Assembly: GCF_039540195.1 (NCBI RefSeq)
Contig: NZ_BAABEO010000001.1
Coordinates: 128,386 to 192,385, forward strand
DNA: 64,000 nucleotides
Source of the DNA: Zafaria ginkgonis
GTDB taxonomy: Bacteria > Actinomycetota > Actinomycetes > Actinomycetales > Micrococcaceae
Reading direction: 5' to 3'
In this document: in pieces, positions 43,887 to 53,364 of the stretch
Layout of the letters: each line of letters begins with the position of its first letter
Numbering within the stretch: the stretch's first letter is position 1
Position numbers and translations under genes: made by a program
The notes under the pieces: generated by a model
What the model was told of the DNA's origin: nothing
Seen by the model: only the letters and a program-made list of their open reading frames with translations
Databases searched by the model: none

Positions 43887-44459
43887 TCACGCTCCGCCCC
43901 GGAAGGCGGCGAGTCGTTCCCAGTCATCGGGCAGCAGCTTCCATGTGCGCCAGGCGGCGAAGACGATGCCTGTCGCCACCATCGCGGTGCGGAAAAACGT
44001 GTCGGCGCCGGGGTCCGGTGCCCAGTAGGAGGACTTGGTGACGCCGATGGCCCAGTCGGGGTCGTCGGCGCGGAAGACGATCTGGACCGGTGCGCCGATC
44101 GTGTCGTCGAGCGGGTAGCCGTTGGCGAGTTCATACTCGCGGCCCTGGTATTCGACGGTATAGGTGTCCCCGCCCCGGACCATCCGGCTGACGTCAATGA
44201 GCGTGGCGGTGTGGTGCGGTTGGGTGGCGACGGCCAGGGCGTCGGCCCGTTCGCTGGCGATGATGCACTCGGCGAAGGCCCAGCCGAGGACGGGCAGCAC
44301 CACGAGCAGGGCGGCCGCTGCGGCGCGCCGCAGTCCGCGCGCATACCGGAGCACTTCCTCGTCTGGGGCAGGCCACTGCGGGTCCTGGGCTCGGCGTCGC
44401 CCGCGGCGGGTGGCGAGCCGCTGCTGGCGGGCCTCCCGGCCGGGGCGATGCGTGGTCAT
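43887..44459 (-). CDS. Membrane protein (DUF3592-like), 190 aa
   Basis: Basic N-terminus, one helix near residue 48 (AAAAALLVVLPVLGWAFAEC), an outer beta domain with DTYTVEYQGREYELANGYPL and PVQIVFRADDPDWAIGV, and a second helix (AMVATGIVFAAWRTW). The two-helix plus small beta domain layout resembles DUF3592 proteins, whose role is unknown. Confidence 0.65.
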   Translation of the reverse strand: MTTHRPGREARQQRLATRRGRRRAQDPQWPAPDEEVLRYARGLRRAAAAALLVVLPVLGWAFAECIIASERADALAVATQPHHTATLIDVSRMVRGGDTYTVEYQGREYELANGYPLDDTIGAPVQIVFRADDPDWAIGVTKSSYWAPDPGADTFFRTAMVATGIVFAAWRTWKLLPDDWERLAAFRGGA

Positions 44460-44687
44460 GATCGAAATACTAGGGGAGTGCAAAGCCGCTGCGCGGGGAT
44501 GATGGGGCCAGGAACGCTGCACCTCCCGGGGATCGGGTCAGTGCCCACGTGCGGCCAACGCAGGGAGGATGACTGAGGTTGATACCCCACGGGGCGGGTA
44601 TTGCGTATGGCTGGGTGTGGCGGGTCCCGGGACGAACGAACGACGGGATTCGCGGATCGGCGCGACGCGACTGGAGGTGCTTCACCA

Positions 44688-44729
44688 GTGTCTCGACAAA
44701 ACCGTCTTGCATCCCACCGCTTGCAAGGC
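44688..44729 (+). repeat. Array site 12 (centre AC)
   Basis: Perfect accessory half; dyad 44704-44729 with left GTCTTGCATCCC and right CGCTTGCAAGGC. Confidence 0.88.
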
Positions 44730-44849
44730 AGCCCTGATGTAACTGGTGGCCGATTTACGCTTGGATCATTCCGAGGGCCTAGTCGGAGAGTCCTTGTTGT
44801 CGTCTCGCACAATTGGACTGGTCAGTTGCGCGGTGTATTCGCGATCCGG

Positions 44850-45142
44850 ACGGTCACCAGCAGGGCTCGGCAACGTGGCGATCTTCTGCGGCGGAGCGAG
44901 GGGTTCGGTCGTGGCCGTGTTACGGCCGCCACGGCCCGGTACCAGCCACACCGCGAGGCCCACGGCCAGTCCGGTCAGGCGGGGGACCCCAAAGATTCAC
45001 CGTCGGAACCAGGATCGACGCCAGGCGCCGCCGGCAGGCTCTTCCAAATCAGGATTTCAAGGGCACGGGAGAGCGTGTCCATCGCGTACAGGACGAATGC
45101 CGAGACCACACCGGTCAGGACCGCCGGGACCGATAGTGCCAT
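44850..45142 (-). pseudogene. ClC-type chloride channel, N-terminal remnant
   Basis: From an ATG at 45142 the minus strand reads ALSVPAVLTGVVSAFVLYAM, then ILIWKSLPAAPGVDPGSDG, matching the first helices of actinobacterial ClC channels. A stop follows, and the next family block (MGLAVWLVPGRGGRNTATTE) is in another frame. The remaining 300+ residues are gone. Confidence 0.6.
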
Positions 45143-45273
45143 TAGCCGGGTCGATGGTGCCTTCTGCGTTCCCGCATCTGCCGTGCGTCCGCGCTCAGCA
45201 TGTGATCAACGTTTCGGGCCGGACCATTGATGGGCTGACCTTTCCTAAGGCCTCGACGGAGGTGCATCGGGTG

Positions 45274-45306
45274 GGTGCGCATGACCCCGGAAGGGTCATG
45301 CGCACC
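45274..45306. terminator. Hairpin terminator
   Basis: GGTGCGCATGACCC and its exact complement, 5-base loop, downstream of the 45351-45969 gene pair on the minus strand. Confidence 0.8.
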
Positions 45307-45350
45307 TGCGGGAGCCGGGAGCCGGCTCTGTGGTGTCTCAGTCGGGGGTG

Positions 45351-45509
45351 TCAGTCGCGGCGGTCGTCGCGGCGGTCGTCGCGGCGGTCGTCGCGGTCGT
45401 CCCGTCGGTCGTCCCGGCGGTCGCCGCGACGGTTCATCCCGTGGGCGACAACAACGGCCCCGCCGACGGCGGCGGCGGTCCGGCGCCTGCGTCGTGCTGC
45501 CAGTGGCAT
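45351..45509 (-). CDS. Small protein with RRDD repeats, 52 aa
   Basis: ATG at 45509 follows AAGGAAGG. Residues 4-25 are basic then hydrophobic (RRRRRTAAAVGGAVVVAHG), and the tail is RRDD-type tandem repeats made from a GTCGTCGCGG DNA repeat. It lies 1 bp after the DUF6325 gene, so it is co-translated. A membrane-anchored charged tail of unknown role is likely. Confidence 0.65.
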   Translation of the reverse strand: MPLAARRRRRTAAAVGGAVVVAHGMNRRGDRRDDRRDDRDDRRDDRRDDRRD

Positions 45510-45510
45510 G

Positions 45511-45969
45511 TCAGGATCCTTCCTTTGCTTCTGCGGCGTCGGCCTCGACGGCGGCGATGACGGCCTGGGTCGGGATCCGGCCGCTGGCCACGAGCTGGCC
45601 GCCGGCCTTGCGGACGGCCGCGCCGAACGGAGCCGCCCACAGGTTTTCCCAGACGAGCACCGCAGCGGAGTGGCCCGGCTCGATCGTCTCGGCCAAGTCA
45701 ATGACGTCCTGCTCAGAGAGCACCATGGCCAGGTCTGCCTCGGCCGTGCGCACCTCGCCGAGCTCGCTCGGGTCGAGGTCGGATATTTCGGCCGTCTCGA
45801 GCGTGCCATCGTCGGTTTTCCTCAGGAATACCATGTCGAGCACCCTGATGAGGTCACGCTTGACCAGGTCCTCCAGGAACGGGGCGATCTGGCCCTTGCC
45901 GAAGTCGGGCCCAGGGAACTCCACGACGAGCCAGTCCACCGGCCCTAGTTCATCCAGTGCCTCAGCCAT
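45511..45969 (-). CDS. DUF6325 family protein
   Basis: The 152-residue protein has the family outline LGPVDWLVVEFPGPDFGKG, IRVLDMVFLRKTDDGTLE, and AAVLVWENLWAAPFGAAVRK with AGGQLVASGRIP. It is related in outline to DUF1269 membrane-associated proteins but soluble here. The function is unknown; the gene commonly precedes a small Gly/Arg/Asp-rich gene, as it does here. Confidence 0.85.
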   Translation of the reverse strand: MAEALDELGPVDWLVVEFPGPDFGKGQIAPFLEDLVKRDLIRVLDMVFLRKTDDGTLETAEISDLDPSELGEVRTAEADLAMVLSEQDVIDLAETIEPGHSAAVLVWENLWAAPFGAAVRKAGGQLVASGRIPTQAVIAAVEADAAEAKEGS

Positions 45970-46165
45970 ACTGATGACCTCCGTTTCTCATTGGGTACAA
46001 GGCAATCCGACGGACCGCCGCAGTTCCATCCTGTGCCCCCGGTGAGGTGCAGCGCCTCACCCGCGCCGGGTGAAAGCGCAGGATAACGTTTCGCAGCCGC
46101 GCACTGCTGCCAAGGCCATTGACGAACCCTGAGAAGATTCAAGCAGACGCTTAAGCGGGGGCCCG

Positions 46166-46678
46166 GTGGGTCAGCTCGATTCGGCACGGGATCAGGTCGT
46201 GAAGACTTACGACGATCTGGTCAAGGCCAGCAAGAACGTCCCTATGGACGGGGTGGGCGCCACTGAGGCGGCTGAAGACAAGGTCTCCACGGCTGCTATC
46301 GCGTTCTTCGTCGAACTGGGCCTGGAACTGGAGGGCGAGCCAGCAGCCGAGGGTGGATGGGTGCCAGCTCGTCGGGCTGGATGGCGTCGGAGCGGCCATC
46401 GCCGTCGTGCGGATCCCGGACGGCCACGGCCGGGTCGAGCTGTCGACGTTCCACACGCCGGTGGACCCCAGCATTGCGCCGGGGGCGCCGATCAACGCCC
46501 CGGGCATCCCTCGCCTCACGTTCATCGAGGACGCCGTCGACGAACGTCCTCGACCGCCTGCGCGCCCATGGCGCCGAAACTCGTGGGCGAGGTGACGCAG
46601 TACGGGGACATCTACCGGTACTGCTACGTCCGCGGCCCCGACGGCATCATCACCGGGCTGGTCGAGGAGCTCCGCTGA
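46166..46678 (+). pseudogene. VOC (glyoxalase) family gene, frameshifted
   Basis: Family blocks appear in three frames in the right order: AIAFFVELGLELEGEPA, then VRIPDGHGRVELSTFHTPVD and GIPRLTFIEDAVDE, then NVLDRLRAHGAE, and finally GDIYRYCYVRGPDGIITGLV with a proper stop. At least two frameshifts separate them, so no full protein can be made. A sequencing error is possible but would need several events. Confidence 0.75.
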
Positions 46679-46778
46679 ACGACGCTCCGAGTATCGGCAT
46701 CCGCGTGGCGGCCCCCGCTTGGTAGGCGGCGACACTGGCCGCGATGAGCGCATACCGGCCGACCACCGGCTGCTTCGA

Positions 46779-48092
46779 TCATTTGGCCGGATCGGAGCCG
46801 GGAATCCGTCGTCGCTGGCGAGGCACCGTCGCTGGCATAGTCTCCTCCGCCGCCGGATGCTCGGCCGCGTGGACCTCGTACCAGCGGTGGTAGGCGGCGA
46901 CCAACGGGACCGAGGTCAGGCCGTGAAGGACGACGCTGAGGGCGACGGTGACAACGACGGTCGTGAGGACGACCTCACCGTCTGGGACACCGCGCTCGAG
47001 AGCGAGCAGCGCGAACACGAGCGAGGCGAGCCCGCGTGGGCCGAACCAGCCGATGAACGCCACCGTCGGACGCCTCACTCCCCGGCCCGCGAAGGCGATC
47101 GCCACGGGAATCATGCGCACCAGCGTCAAGCTGAGCACGGCATAGAGGATCACCTGCCAGGTGATGTGCGGGATGGCTAGGATGAAGGCCAGCGCTCCGA
47201 ACCCGATCCACGTTACGGCGGCGAGGAAGCCGCCCGTCTCTTCTGTGAACAGATTGGTGAGCGAACTGCGTGTGCCCGAGACGCTCCCGAACGCGATGCC
47301 GCCGGCGAAGGCGGCGATGAAGCCGCTGCCGCCGAGCATCAAGGCGATGGTGTAGGCCAGAAGCGCCACCCCCAATGGCGCGACCTGTCGCCACTCGGGG
47401 CTGATCCACGTGCGCCGGTTGGCGGCGCGGACCAGCAGGCCGCCCAGGATCCCCGCGGTGAGTCCGCCGGTGAGTCCCCAGCCGATCTGGGCAGCCATGT
47501 TGCTGGCGACGGCCCAGGTGACGCCGGTTTCGAGCTCGGCGTTGGCGATCTCGAGTGCGACGAGGAAGAAGGGCACGGCGAGGCCGTCGTTGAGGCCGCT
47601 CTCTACGTCGAGCGCCTGCCGCACGCGGGCCGGCACGGCCGTGTCGGAGACGACCTTCTGGCCGAGGGCTGCGTCGGTTGAGGCCAGCATCATCGAGAGC
47701 AGAACTACGGATGCGATCGCCATTCCGGGGAAGATGAGCACGCCGACCCCTGTCCCGGCGAGCATGGTGAGCGGTAGGCCGATCAGCAGGAGGCGGCTCG
47801 GCCACCCGAGCTCACGGCGGAGCAAACGAAGATCCAGTCGGGTGGCGTCGCTGAACAGGAGCAGGACGAGCGCGACCTCGGCCACCCGCTCGACCACTGC
47901 GGACTTCATGGAGATTTCGAGGAAGCCGAGGGCCGACGCGCCGACGAACGCGCCAGCGGCGGTGAAGAAGAGGGCCGAGGTGACCCCGCGCCGGTCTAGC
48001 GGCCCGGAGAACGCGCTCCAGACGATGATGATTGTCAGTATCGTCGCCGCCGCTATCATGCGGATCCTGCTCTCGATCGTGTGCTTTCCCAC
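46779..48092 (-). CDS. Cation:proton antiporter (CPA1/NhaP-like)
   Basis: The 437-residue membrane protein has about 12 helices and the core motifs: LLLFSDATRLDLRLLRRELG, LSMMLASTDAALGQKVV (the TDAA ion-site helix), and VESGLNDGLAVPFFLVALE (ND pair). It probably exchanges Na+ or K+ for H+. The long outer loops typical of plant members are absent. Its stop faces the VOC remnant. Confidence 0.9.
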   Translation of the reverse strand: MGKHTIESRIRMIAAATILTIIIVWSAFSGPLDRRGVTSALFFTAAGAFVGASALGFLEISMKSAVVERVAEVALVLLLFSDATRLDLRLLRRELGWPSRLLLIGLPLTMLAGTGVGVLIFPGMAIASVVLLSMMLASTDAALGQKVVSDTAVPARVRQALDVESGLNDGLAVPFFLVALEIANAELETGVTWAVASNMAAQIGWGLTGGLTAGILGGLLVRAANRRTWISPEWRQVAPLGVALLAYTIALMLGGSGFIAAFAGGIAFGSVSGTRSSLTNLFTEETGGFLAAVTWIGFGALAFILAIPHITWQVILYAVLSLTLVRMIPVAIAFAGRGVRRPTVAFIGWFGPRGLASLVFALLALERGVPDGEVVLTTVVVTVALSVVLHGLTSVPLVAAYHRWYEVHAAEHPAAEETMPATVPRQRRRIPGSDPAK

Positions 48093-48153
48093 CCTGCCGT
48101 CCGGATGGATTCCAAAAAATGGGCTTCCTGGGGCGTCCCCGGCTTCTCCCGGA

Positions 48154-49104
48154 TTACTGATCCGGGGTCAGGGAACGTGCGCACCGGAAGCCGATATGCG
48201 AGGTTGCCGTGTCCTCGGCCTGTGGGGAGCGCGCTGCCGGGCGGTAGCGCAGGCAGTACTCCGGAGCGCACAGGTGCGAGCCTCCCTTGAGTACGCGGCG
48301 CGGGATCCCGGACCCGGGCTCCGCGCTTTCGGCGGCCTTATCCCGGTGCGGAGTACATGCGCACCCGCCTACCCGGTGGTGAGTCCCTGCTCCGGCGTCT
48401 GTGTCGTGGCGGGCCGAATAGTAGCTTCTGGTCCACTCCCACACGTTTCCGATCATGTCGAAGAGCCCGTACCCGTTCGGGGGGAACGTCCCGACCGGGG
48501 ATGTCCCCTTCCACCCGTTCGCGCCCGTATGGAGGTACGGGAAACGCCCCTGCCAGGTGTTGGCCATGAGCACACCGCCCGGGCTGGCCTCGTTTCCCCA
48601 CGCATAGGTGAACGCGTCGGATAGTCCGCCCCTGGCCGCAAATTCCCATTCGGCTTCGTCCGGCAGCCGTTTGCCGGCCCAGGTCGCATATGCGCCGGCA
48701 TCCGCGAAGGACACCTGCACGGCCGGATGGTCTTCCCTGCCTTGGATTGAGGATCCGGGGCCCAGCGGCTGGTGCCAGCACGCGCCAGGGACCCAGCGCC
48801 ACCACTGTCTCCAGTCGCCCAGATCCACCGGCCCGGATGAAGGCGTGAAAACCAACCCGCCCGGGGCCAGGTCCTGGGGCGAAAGGCCGGGAAATTCCGC
48901 CGGGTCCAGCGGCCGCTCGGCCACCGTCAGGTAACCTGTTGCCGCAACAAACACGGCGAATTCCGCGTTGGTGACGGGACGCTCATCCAGCTCGAAGGCC
49001 GGTACGCGGACCCGATGTGGGGGTCCCTCGTCGGCGTAGAACTCGTCCGATCCCATCAGGAACTCACCGGCCGGAACATGCAACATCGTCGTCGTGACAG
49101 GCAT
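48154..49104 (-). CDS. Formylglycine-generating enzyme
   Basis: The 316-residue protein starts TTMLHVPAGEFLMGSDEFYA, then LDERPVTNAEFAVFVAATGY, AGKRLPDEAEWEFAARGGL and IGNVWEWTRSYYS. Near the end KGGSHLCAPEYCLRYRPAAR keeps both copper-binding catalytic cysteines (Cys279, Cys284), which sets true FGE apart from other SUMF1-domain proteins. It converts the Cys of sulfatases to formylglycine. The divergent gene at 49705 is a Cys-type sulfatase, the evident substrate. ATG at 49104 follows AAGGAT. Confidence 0.92.
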   Translation of the reverse strand: MPVTTTMLHVPAGEFLMGSDEFYADEGPPHRVRVPAFELDERPVTNAEFAVFVAATGYLTVAERPLDPAEFPGLSPQDLAPGGLVFTPSSGPVDLGDWRQWWRWVPGACWHQPLGPGSSIQGREDHPAVQVSFADAGAYATWAGKRLPDEAEWEFAARGGLSDAFTYAWGNEASPGGVLMANTWQGRFPYLHTGANGWKGTSPVGTFPPNGYGLFDMIGNVWEWTRSYYSARHDTDAGAGTHHRVGGCACTPHRDKAAESAEPGSGIPRRVLKGGSHLCAPEYCLRYRPAARSPQAEDTATSHIGFRCARSLTPDQ

Positions 49105-49349
49105 ACCGGGCGTTATCCTTCCCGTTCGCATGGCCCGCTGTTCCGGCAGGTGAGGACCCGGTTGCCGCGCGCCATGGCTTGAGCGGATGCTACCCGCTAC
49201 CGCGGCATCGTTCCAGATGCCGCCCGAAGTCCACTGGGACAGGTGTTCCTCGGGCGCCACGCCGTAACCGATCAGTCGATGCCCCGGGAGCCGTCCAGGC
49301 GACCCGGCAGCGGAATCTCCCGCCCGCCTGGGCCTGGTCCGCCGACCCG

Positions 49350-49640
49350 TGGAGTGTTTGGGCCCCCTCTCTGGCGTCTTGGGACGTTTCGCCTTCTTGA
49401 CGATTTGGTCGGCCGTGGTCCCGGCGAATGGCGGCAGTCGGCGATGTCGTTGTCGATGAACCGGCGGATGGGGGCCCGCGAGGTCGCGGACGGTCTTGAA
49501 TTGCCGCGGAGGATGGCCCGGCAGCCGGGCAGTGCCCAAGACGGCCTCGACCATGTTCATTCATGAAGCGTTGGGTGAAGTGGACGCGGACGCGTAACCG
49601 GCGCCCACGGCCTTCAGGTTCATTCCTTTCGGGTGAGGCG
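49350..49640 (-). pseudogene. IS630-family transposase C-terminal remnant
   Basis: Blocks of the IS630 C-terminus are visible in more than one frame: VHFTQRFMNEHG, MNMVEAVLGTARLPGHP, FKTVRDL, and FIDNDIADCRH-type sequence. Frameshifts and loss of the DDE core make it dead. It fills most of the FGE-sulfatase intergenic space. Confidence 0.62.
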
Positions 49641-49704
49641 GAGGTCGATGGGGCGGGGCAGAGTGAATGGCGAGCCATCGAAGCGACCACCCAGGGGGAG
49701 TCCC

Positions 49705-52065
49705 ATGTCAATCAGGGAGTACAAGCCAGGTGACCGGTTTCCAGGCGTGGCCGGGCGGACGGTCGAGGAGTCGGAGGCGGCTTGGCCCGCTCCTCAACGG
49801 GCTCCCGAAGGAGCACCGAACGTGCTGCTCGTCGTGCTCGACGACGTGGGCTATGGACAGCTCTCCTGCTTCGGTGGACTGGTTGAGACACCGAACATCG
49901 ACCGTGTCGCGGCGAGCGGCCTGCGGTACGCGAACATGCACACGACTGCGTTATGTTCACCGAGCCGGTCGTGCATCCTGACCGGCCGCAACCATCACTC
50001 CAACGGAGTCGCCTCCATCATGGAGTTGGCAACCGGCTTCCCTGGCTACGACGGCCGGATGCCGTTCGAGAATGGCATGCTGCCCGAGATGTTGATCGAT
50101 CACGGCTACAACACGTTCTGTGTGGGCAAGTGGCATCTGTCGCCGACGGAGGACAACTCCCCGGCCGGACCGTTCCACCGCCGGCCTCTTGGGCGAGGAT
50201 TCGAGCGCTACTACGGCTTCCTTGGCGGCGAAACCAACCAGTGGTATCCCGACCTCACCCAGGACAACGCGCAGGTTCGCCAGCCGCGGCTGCCCGAGGA
50301 CGGTTACCACCTGAGCGAGGACCTGGCGGACCAGGCGATCAAGATGATCCTGGACAGCGAGGCCAACGCGCCGGAGAAGCCGTTCTTTATGTACTACGCC
50401 CCCGGGGCGGGACACGCCCCGCACCACGTGCCGAAGGACTGGGCCGACCGCTACCGCGGTAGGTTCGACGAAGGTTGGGACTCCTACCGCGAAACGGTGT
50501 TCGCCCAGCAAAAGAAGATCGGCCTGTTCCCGGCCGACGCCGAACTATCGCCACGTGACCCTGATGTCCCGGAGTGGAACTCGCTGAGCGGCGACGAGCG
50601 TCGGTTGTACGCCCGCATGATGGAGGTCTACGCGGGTTTCGTCTCGCACGCGGACCACCACCTCGGGCGCGTGCTGGACACTATCGAACAGATCGGCGAG
50701 CTCGAGAACACGCTGATTATGGTCATCTCAGACAACGGCGCCTCGGCCGAAGGTGGCGTGACGGGCTCCTTCAACGAGATGCTGTTCTTCAATCGGGTCC
50801 CCGAGAACTTCGACGATAACCTTGCCATGATCGACGAGCTGGGTGGAACGCGGACGTACAACCACTACGCGTGGGGTTGGACCTGGGCGGGCAACACGCC
50901 GTTCCGGCGATGGAAGCGTGAGACGTACCGTGGCGGGGCGACCGACCCGTTCGTCGTCGCCTGGCCGGCGAGGATCGGGGCCCGCGGCGAAGTCCGCGGC
51001 CAGTACGCCCACGCGATCGACCTGGTGCCGACCGTTCTCGACGCCCTTGGTGTTGAGCCGCCGGCCGCCGTACGTGGAGTCGCCCAGGCGCCGATCGAAG
51101 GGGTCAGCTTCGCCAGTTCCTTCGACGCGGCGGATGCGCCGACCGGCCACACGACGCAGTACTTTGAGATGTTCGGTCACAGGGCGATCTACCACGACGG
51201 GTGGCGGGCGGTGTGTCCCTGGCCGGGGCCGAATTTCACTGAGGCCGCTGCCATGGGTCGCCGGATGGGTGAGCCGATCACGCCGGAGGTCCTCGAGCGG
51301 CTCGACGCGAGCGGATGGGAGCTCTACGACATCAACGAGGATCCCACAGAGTCATCCAACGTCGCTGCCGAGCACCCCGAGCAGCTGCGCGACCTGATTG
51401 CCCTGTGGTGGGAGGAAGCCGAGAAGTACAAGGTACTGCCGCTGGACGGCTCGCTACAGGCACGTCTGGCGACGGAGCGTCCGCAGACATCGAGGCCCCG
51501 CACCCGCTTCGTCTATCGACCGCACACCTCGTTGGTCCCGGCCTTCGCGGCGCCACCCATTTACAATCGGCCCCACTCCATCGAGGCCGACGTCGAGATT
51601 CCGGCTGACGGCGCAAGTGGCGTTCTCATCGCGCAGGGTGGAGATGCCGGCGGCTACACCTTCTTCGTGGACGACGGACGCCTGCGGTACGTGTACAACT
51701 ATGTCGGACGCGAACAGTTCGAGGTTTCCTCGTCCGAACCGCTACGTCCGGGACGGCATGCCGTTCGCTACGAGTTCGAGCCCACCGGTCAGCCTGACTT
51801 CAAGCTGGGCAGAGGGACGCCCGGACGCGCCCAGCTCTACATCGACGGCAGACTCGTCGGAAACGCAGACTTCCCGTACACCACACCGCTCCTCTTCGAG
51901 CTCGAGGGCCTTAGCTGCGGCTACGACTTTGGCGCCTCGGCAACCAAGAGCTATCAGCCGCCGTTCACGTTCACGGGCACGATCCACTCGGTCACAGTCG
52001 AGGTGTCGGGCGAGCTGATCCGCGACGACGACGCCGAAGTAGCCCGACTGATGGCGCAGCAGTAA
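49705..52065 (+). CDS. Arylsulfatase, Cys-type
   Basis: The 786-residue protein has the metal site NVLLVVLDDVGYGQLSCFGG (Asp46, Asp47), the modification motif CSPSRSCILTGR with Cys84 as the formylglycine precursor, GKWHLSPTEDN, and the later ISDNGASAEGG. The C-terminal 180 residues form a beta-rich domain (GYTFFVDDGRLRYVYNYVG). No signal peptide is seen, so it acts in the cytosol. It hydrolyses sulfate esters; the substrate is unknown. ATG at 49705 follows AGGGGGAG. The adjacent FGE supplies its activation. Confidence 0.93.
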   Translation: MSIREYKPGDRFPGVAGRTVEESEAAWPAPQRAPEGAPNVLLVVLDDVGYGQLSCFGGLVETPNIDRVAASGLRYANMHTTALCSPSRSCILTGRNHHSNGVASIMELATGFPGYDGRMPFENGMLPEMLIDHGYNTFCVGKWHLSPTEDNSPAGPFHRRPLGRGFERYYGFLGGETNQWYPDLTQDNAQVRQPRLPEDGYHLSEDLADQAIKMILDSEANAPEKPFFMYYAPGAGHAPHHVPKDWADRYRGRFDEGWDSYRETVFAQQKKIGLFPADAELSPRDPDVPEWNSLSGDERRLYARMMEVYAGFVSHADHHLGRVLDTIEQIGELENTLIMVISDNGASAEGGVTGSFNEMLFFNRVPENFDDNLAMIDELGGTRTYNHYAWGWTWAGNTPFRRWKRETYRGGATDPFVVAWPARIGARGEVRGQYAHAIDLVPTVLDALGVEPPAAVRGVAQAPIEGVSFASSFDAADAPTGHTTQYFEMFGHRAIYHDGWRAVCPWPGPNFTEAAAMGRRMGEPITPEVLERLDASGWELYDINEDPTESSNVAAEHPEQLRDLIALWWEEAEKYKVLPLDGSLQARLATERPQTSRPRTRFVYRPHTSLVPAFAAPPIYNRPHSIEADVEIPADGASGVLIAQGGDAGGYTFFVDDGRLRYVYNYVGREQFEVSSSEPLRPGRHAVRYEFEPTGQPDFKLGRGTPGRAQLYIDGRLVGNADFPYTTPLLFELEGLSCGYDFGASATKSYQPPFTFTGTIHSVTVEVSGELIRDDDAEVARLMAQQ

Positions 52066-52258
52066 GGCGGAAAGAAGCAGCCTGGATGCCGGCACGTGTA
52101 CGGGTCCCTGGGCGCGATGGACCCGGCAACCTGCCCCCGCCGTGAGCAGCCGCAAGGAAGTTTCAACAGCTATTGGTCACAAATTACCAATGTCTTTCGT
52201 CCTCGTCGTTCAAGGCCTGGATGGTGGGGCGTATGCGTTCAAGACAGTGTTTTAGAAG

Positions 52259-52284
52259 TGCCACAGCGCGATCGCGCTGTGGCA
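52259..52284. promoter_or_regulatory. 26-bp perfect palindrome
   Basis: TGCCACAGCGCGA followed by its exact complement with no loop. Nearby lie half-site-like words (GTTCAAGACAG at 52237, GTTGTTGCAAGACGG at 52322), so this could be a decayed array site with a dyad, or an operator of the SRPBCC gene. Confidence 0.55.
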
Positions 52285-52356
52285 GCCCATGGCTGCTGGC
52301 TGAATCACAGGGCTGCTATCCGTTGTTGCAAGACGGCGCGCCGGGAGGAGGGAACA

Positions 52357-52851
52357 ATGGCACTCGTCTCTCGGCATTGGTTTCCCCTCGCCGAGAGTGA
52401 TGACGCTTTCCTGAAGTCCGCGCCCTTTCGCTACGAGCAGTCCGTGGAGACCACGGCCCCTGCCGAGCGGATCTGGGACGTGACCACCGGCTACGATTTG
52501 GTCTACTGGGTACCGGTGTGGACCGGCCTCCGCTGGGGTCCGCCGCCGTTGGGCGTAGGGACCGTACGCGAGGTCACGCTGGGGGTAGTGTTCACTGTCC
52601 GTGAGCGGTTCTTCCGCTGGATCGAGGGGCAGCGATTTTCGTTCAGCGGTCTGGAGGCGTCTCTTCCCGGCCTCCGAAATGTGGCGGAGGACTGGGTCAT
52701 CGAGCCCACGCCCTCCGGCTCCCGCCTCACCTGGACGCTGGCCATTGGAGCACACCCCTGGGCTGTCCCGTTGATCTGGTTGGGCGGCCCGATCATCAGA
52801 GGATTACAACGCCGAGTCCTGCACACTATCCGGGTGCATATGAGGAACTGA
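52357..52851 (+). CDS. SRPBCC/START-like family protein
   Basis: The 164-residue protein has FRYEQSVETTAPAERIWDVT and TGYDLVYWVPVWTGLRWGPP, then GTVREVTLGVVFTVRERFFR, EGQRFSFSGLEASLPGLRNV and SGSRLTWTLAIGAHPWAVPL. The fold is a small ligand-binding helix-grip, found in polyketide cyclases and lipid binders. The ligand is unknown. ATG follows GGGAGGAGG. Confidence 0.78.
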   Translation: MALVSRHWFPLAESDDAFLKSAPFRYEQSVETTAPAERIWDVTTGYDLVYWVPVWTGLRWGPPPLGVGTVREVTLGVVFTVRERFFRWIEGQRFSFSGLEASLPGLRNVAEDWVIEPTPSGSRLTWTLAIGAHPWAVPLIWLGGPIIRGLQRRVLHTIRVHMRN

Positions 52852-53004
52852 TGCAGGGCCCTAGGCTCGCAAGGTGCACGCAGCACTCGGGCAGGGCTTT
52901 CGCCGCCATTGACCAGTATCTGCCGGTCGATCTGCTTGTTGTCGGGCGGCGACCCATATCCACGCGCCCGCACCGAGGAACGGCTACCTGCGCCGATCAG
53001 ACGG

Positions 53005-53162
53005 GTAAGGCGAAAACGGAGGCCCGCCGCTACATGGCCGCCGGGGCGGACTTCGTGGGCGTGGGCGCCGACGTCGCCCTGCTGGCCCGCGGCACCGAGG
53101 CCCTGGCCGCCCGCTTCACCGGCGACGCCGGCACGGACGGGAGCACACCGGCCAGCTACTGA
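53005..53162 (+). pseudogene. HpcH/HpaI aldolase C-terminal fragment
   Basis: The frame ends ARRYMAAGADFVGVGADVAL, LLARGTEALAARFTGDAG and a stop, the C-terminus of HpaI-type class II aldolases. The preceding sequence back to 52851 does not match. It is a gene end left behind after deletion or recombination, followed by an intact terminator. Confidence 0.65.
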
Positions 53163-53208
53163 ACCCGTCAGCTGCCGGGCCGGACAACTGCTGAACCAGG
53201 CAACTGCT

Positions 53209-53259
53209 GGGCCCGGCGCAACACCCCGGGCCGGCGGCTTGGGGTGTTGCGCCGGGCCC
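53209..53259. terminator. Strong hairpin terminator
   Basis: A perfect 19-bp stem (53209-53227 with 53241-53259) and 13-base loop, just after the aldolase fragment. Confidence 0.85.
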
Positions 53260-53364
53260 CATGACGCGTTCGATGGCTCCTGCCATGCAACTGATAGCTG
53301 GAAATGGCGGTTTTCCCGACGGAAATGGCCACCATACGAAGTTCATAGTCACAGAGCGGACTCA

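Noticed and set aside
45360..45430. Tandem GTCGTCGCGG repeat as a regulatory repeat
   Set aside because: It is the coding DNA for the RRDD tail of the 52-aa protein, which has a good ribosome site and a conserved neighbour.
49105..49560. N-terminal extension of the FGE gene
   Set aside because: The upstream part of the frame is IS630 remnant sequence; a ribosome site supports ATG 49104.
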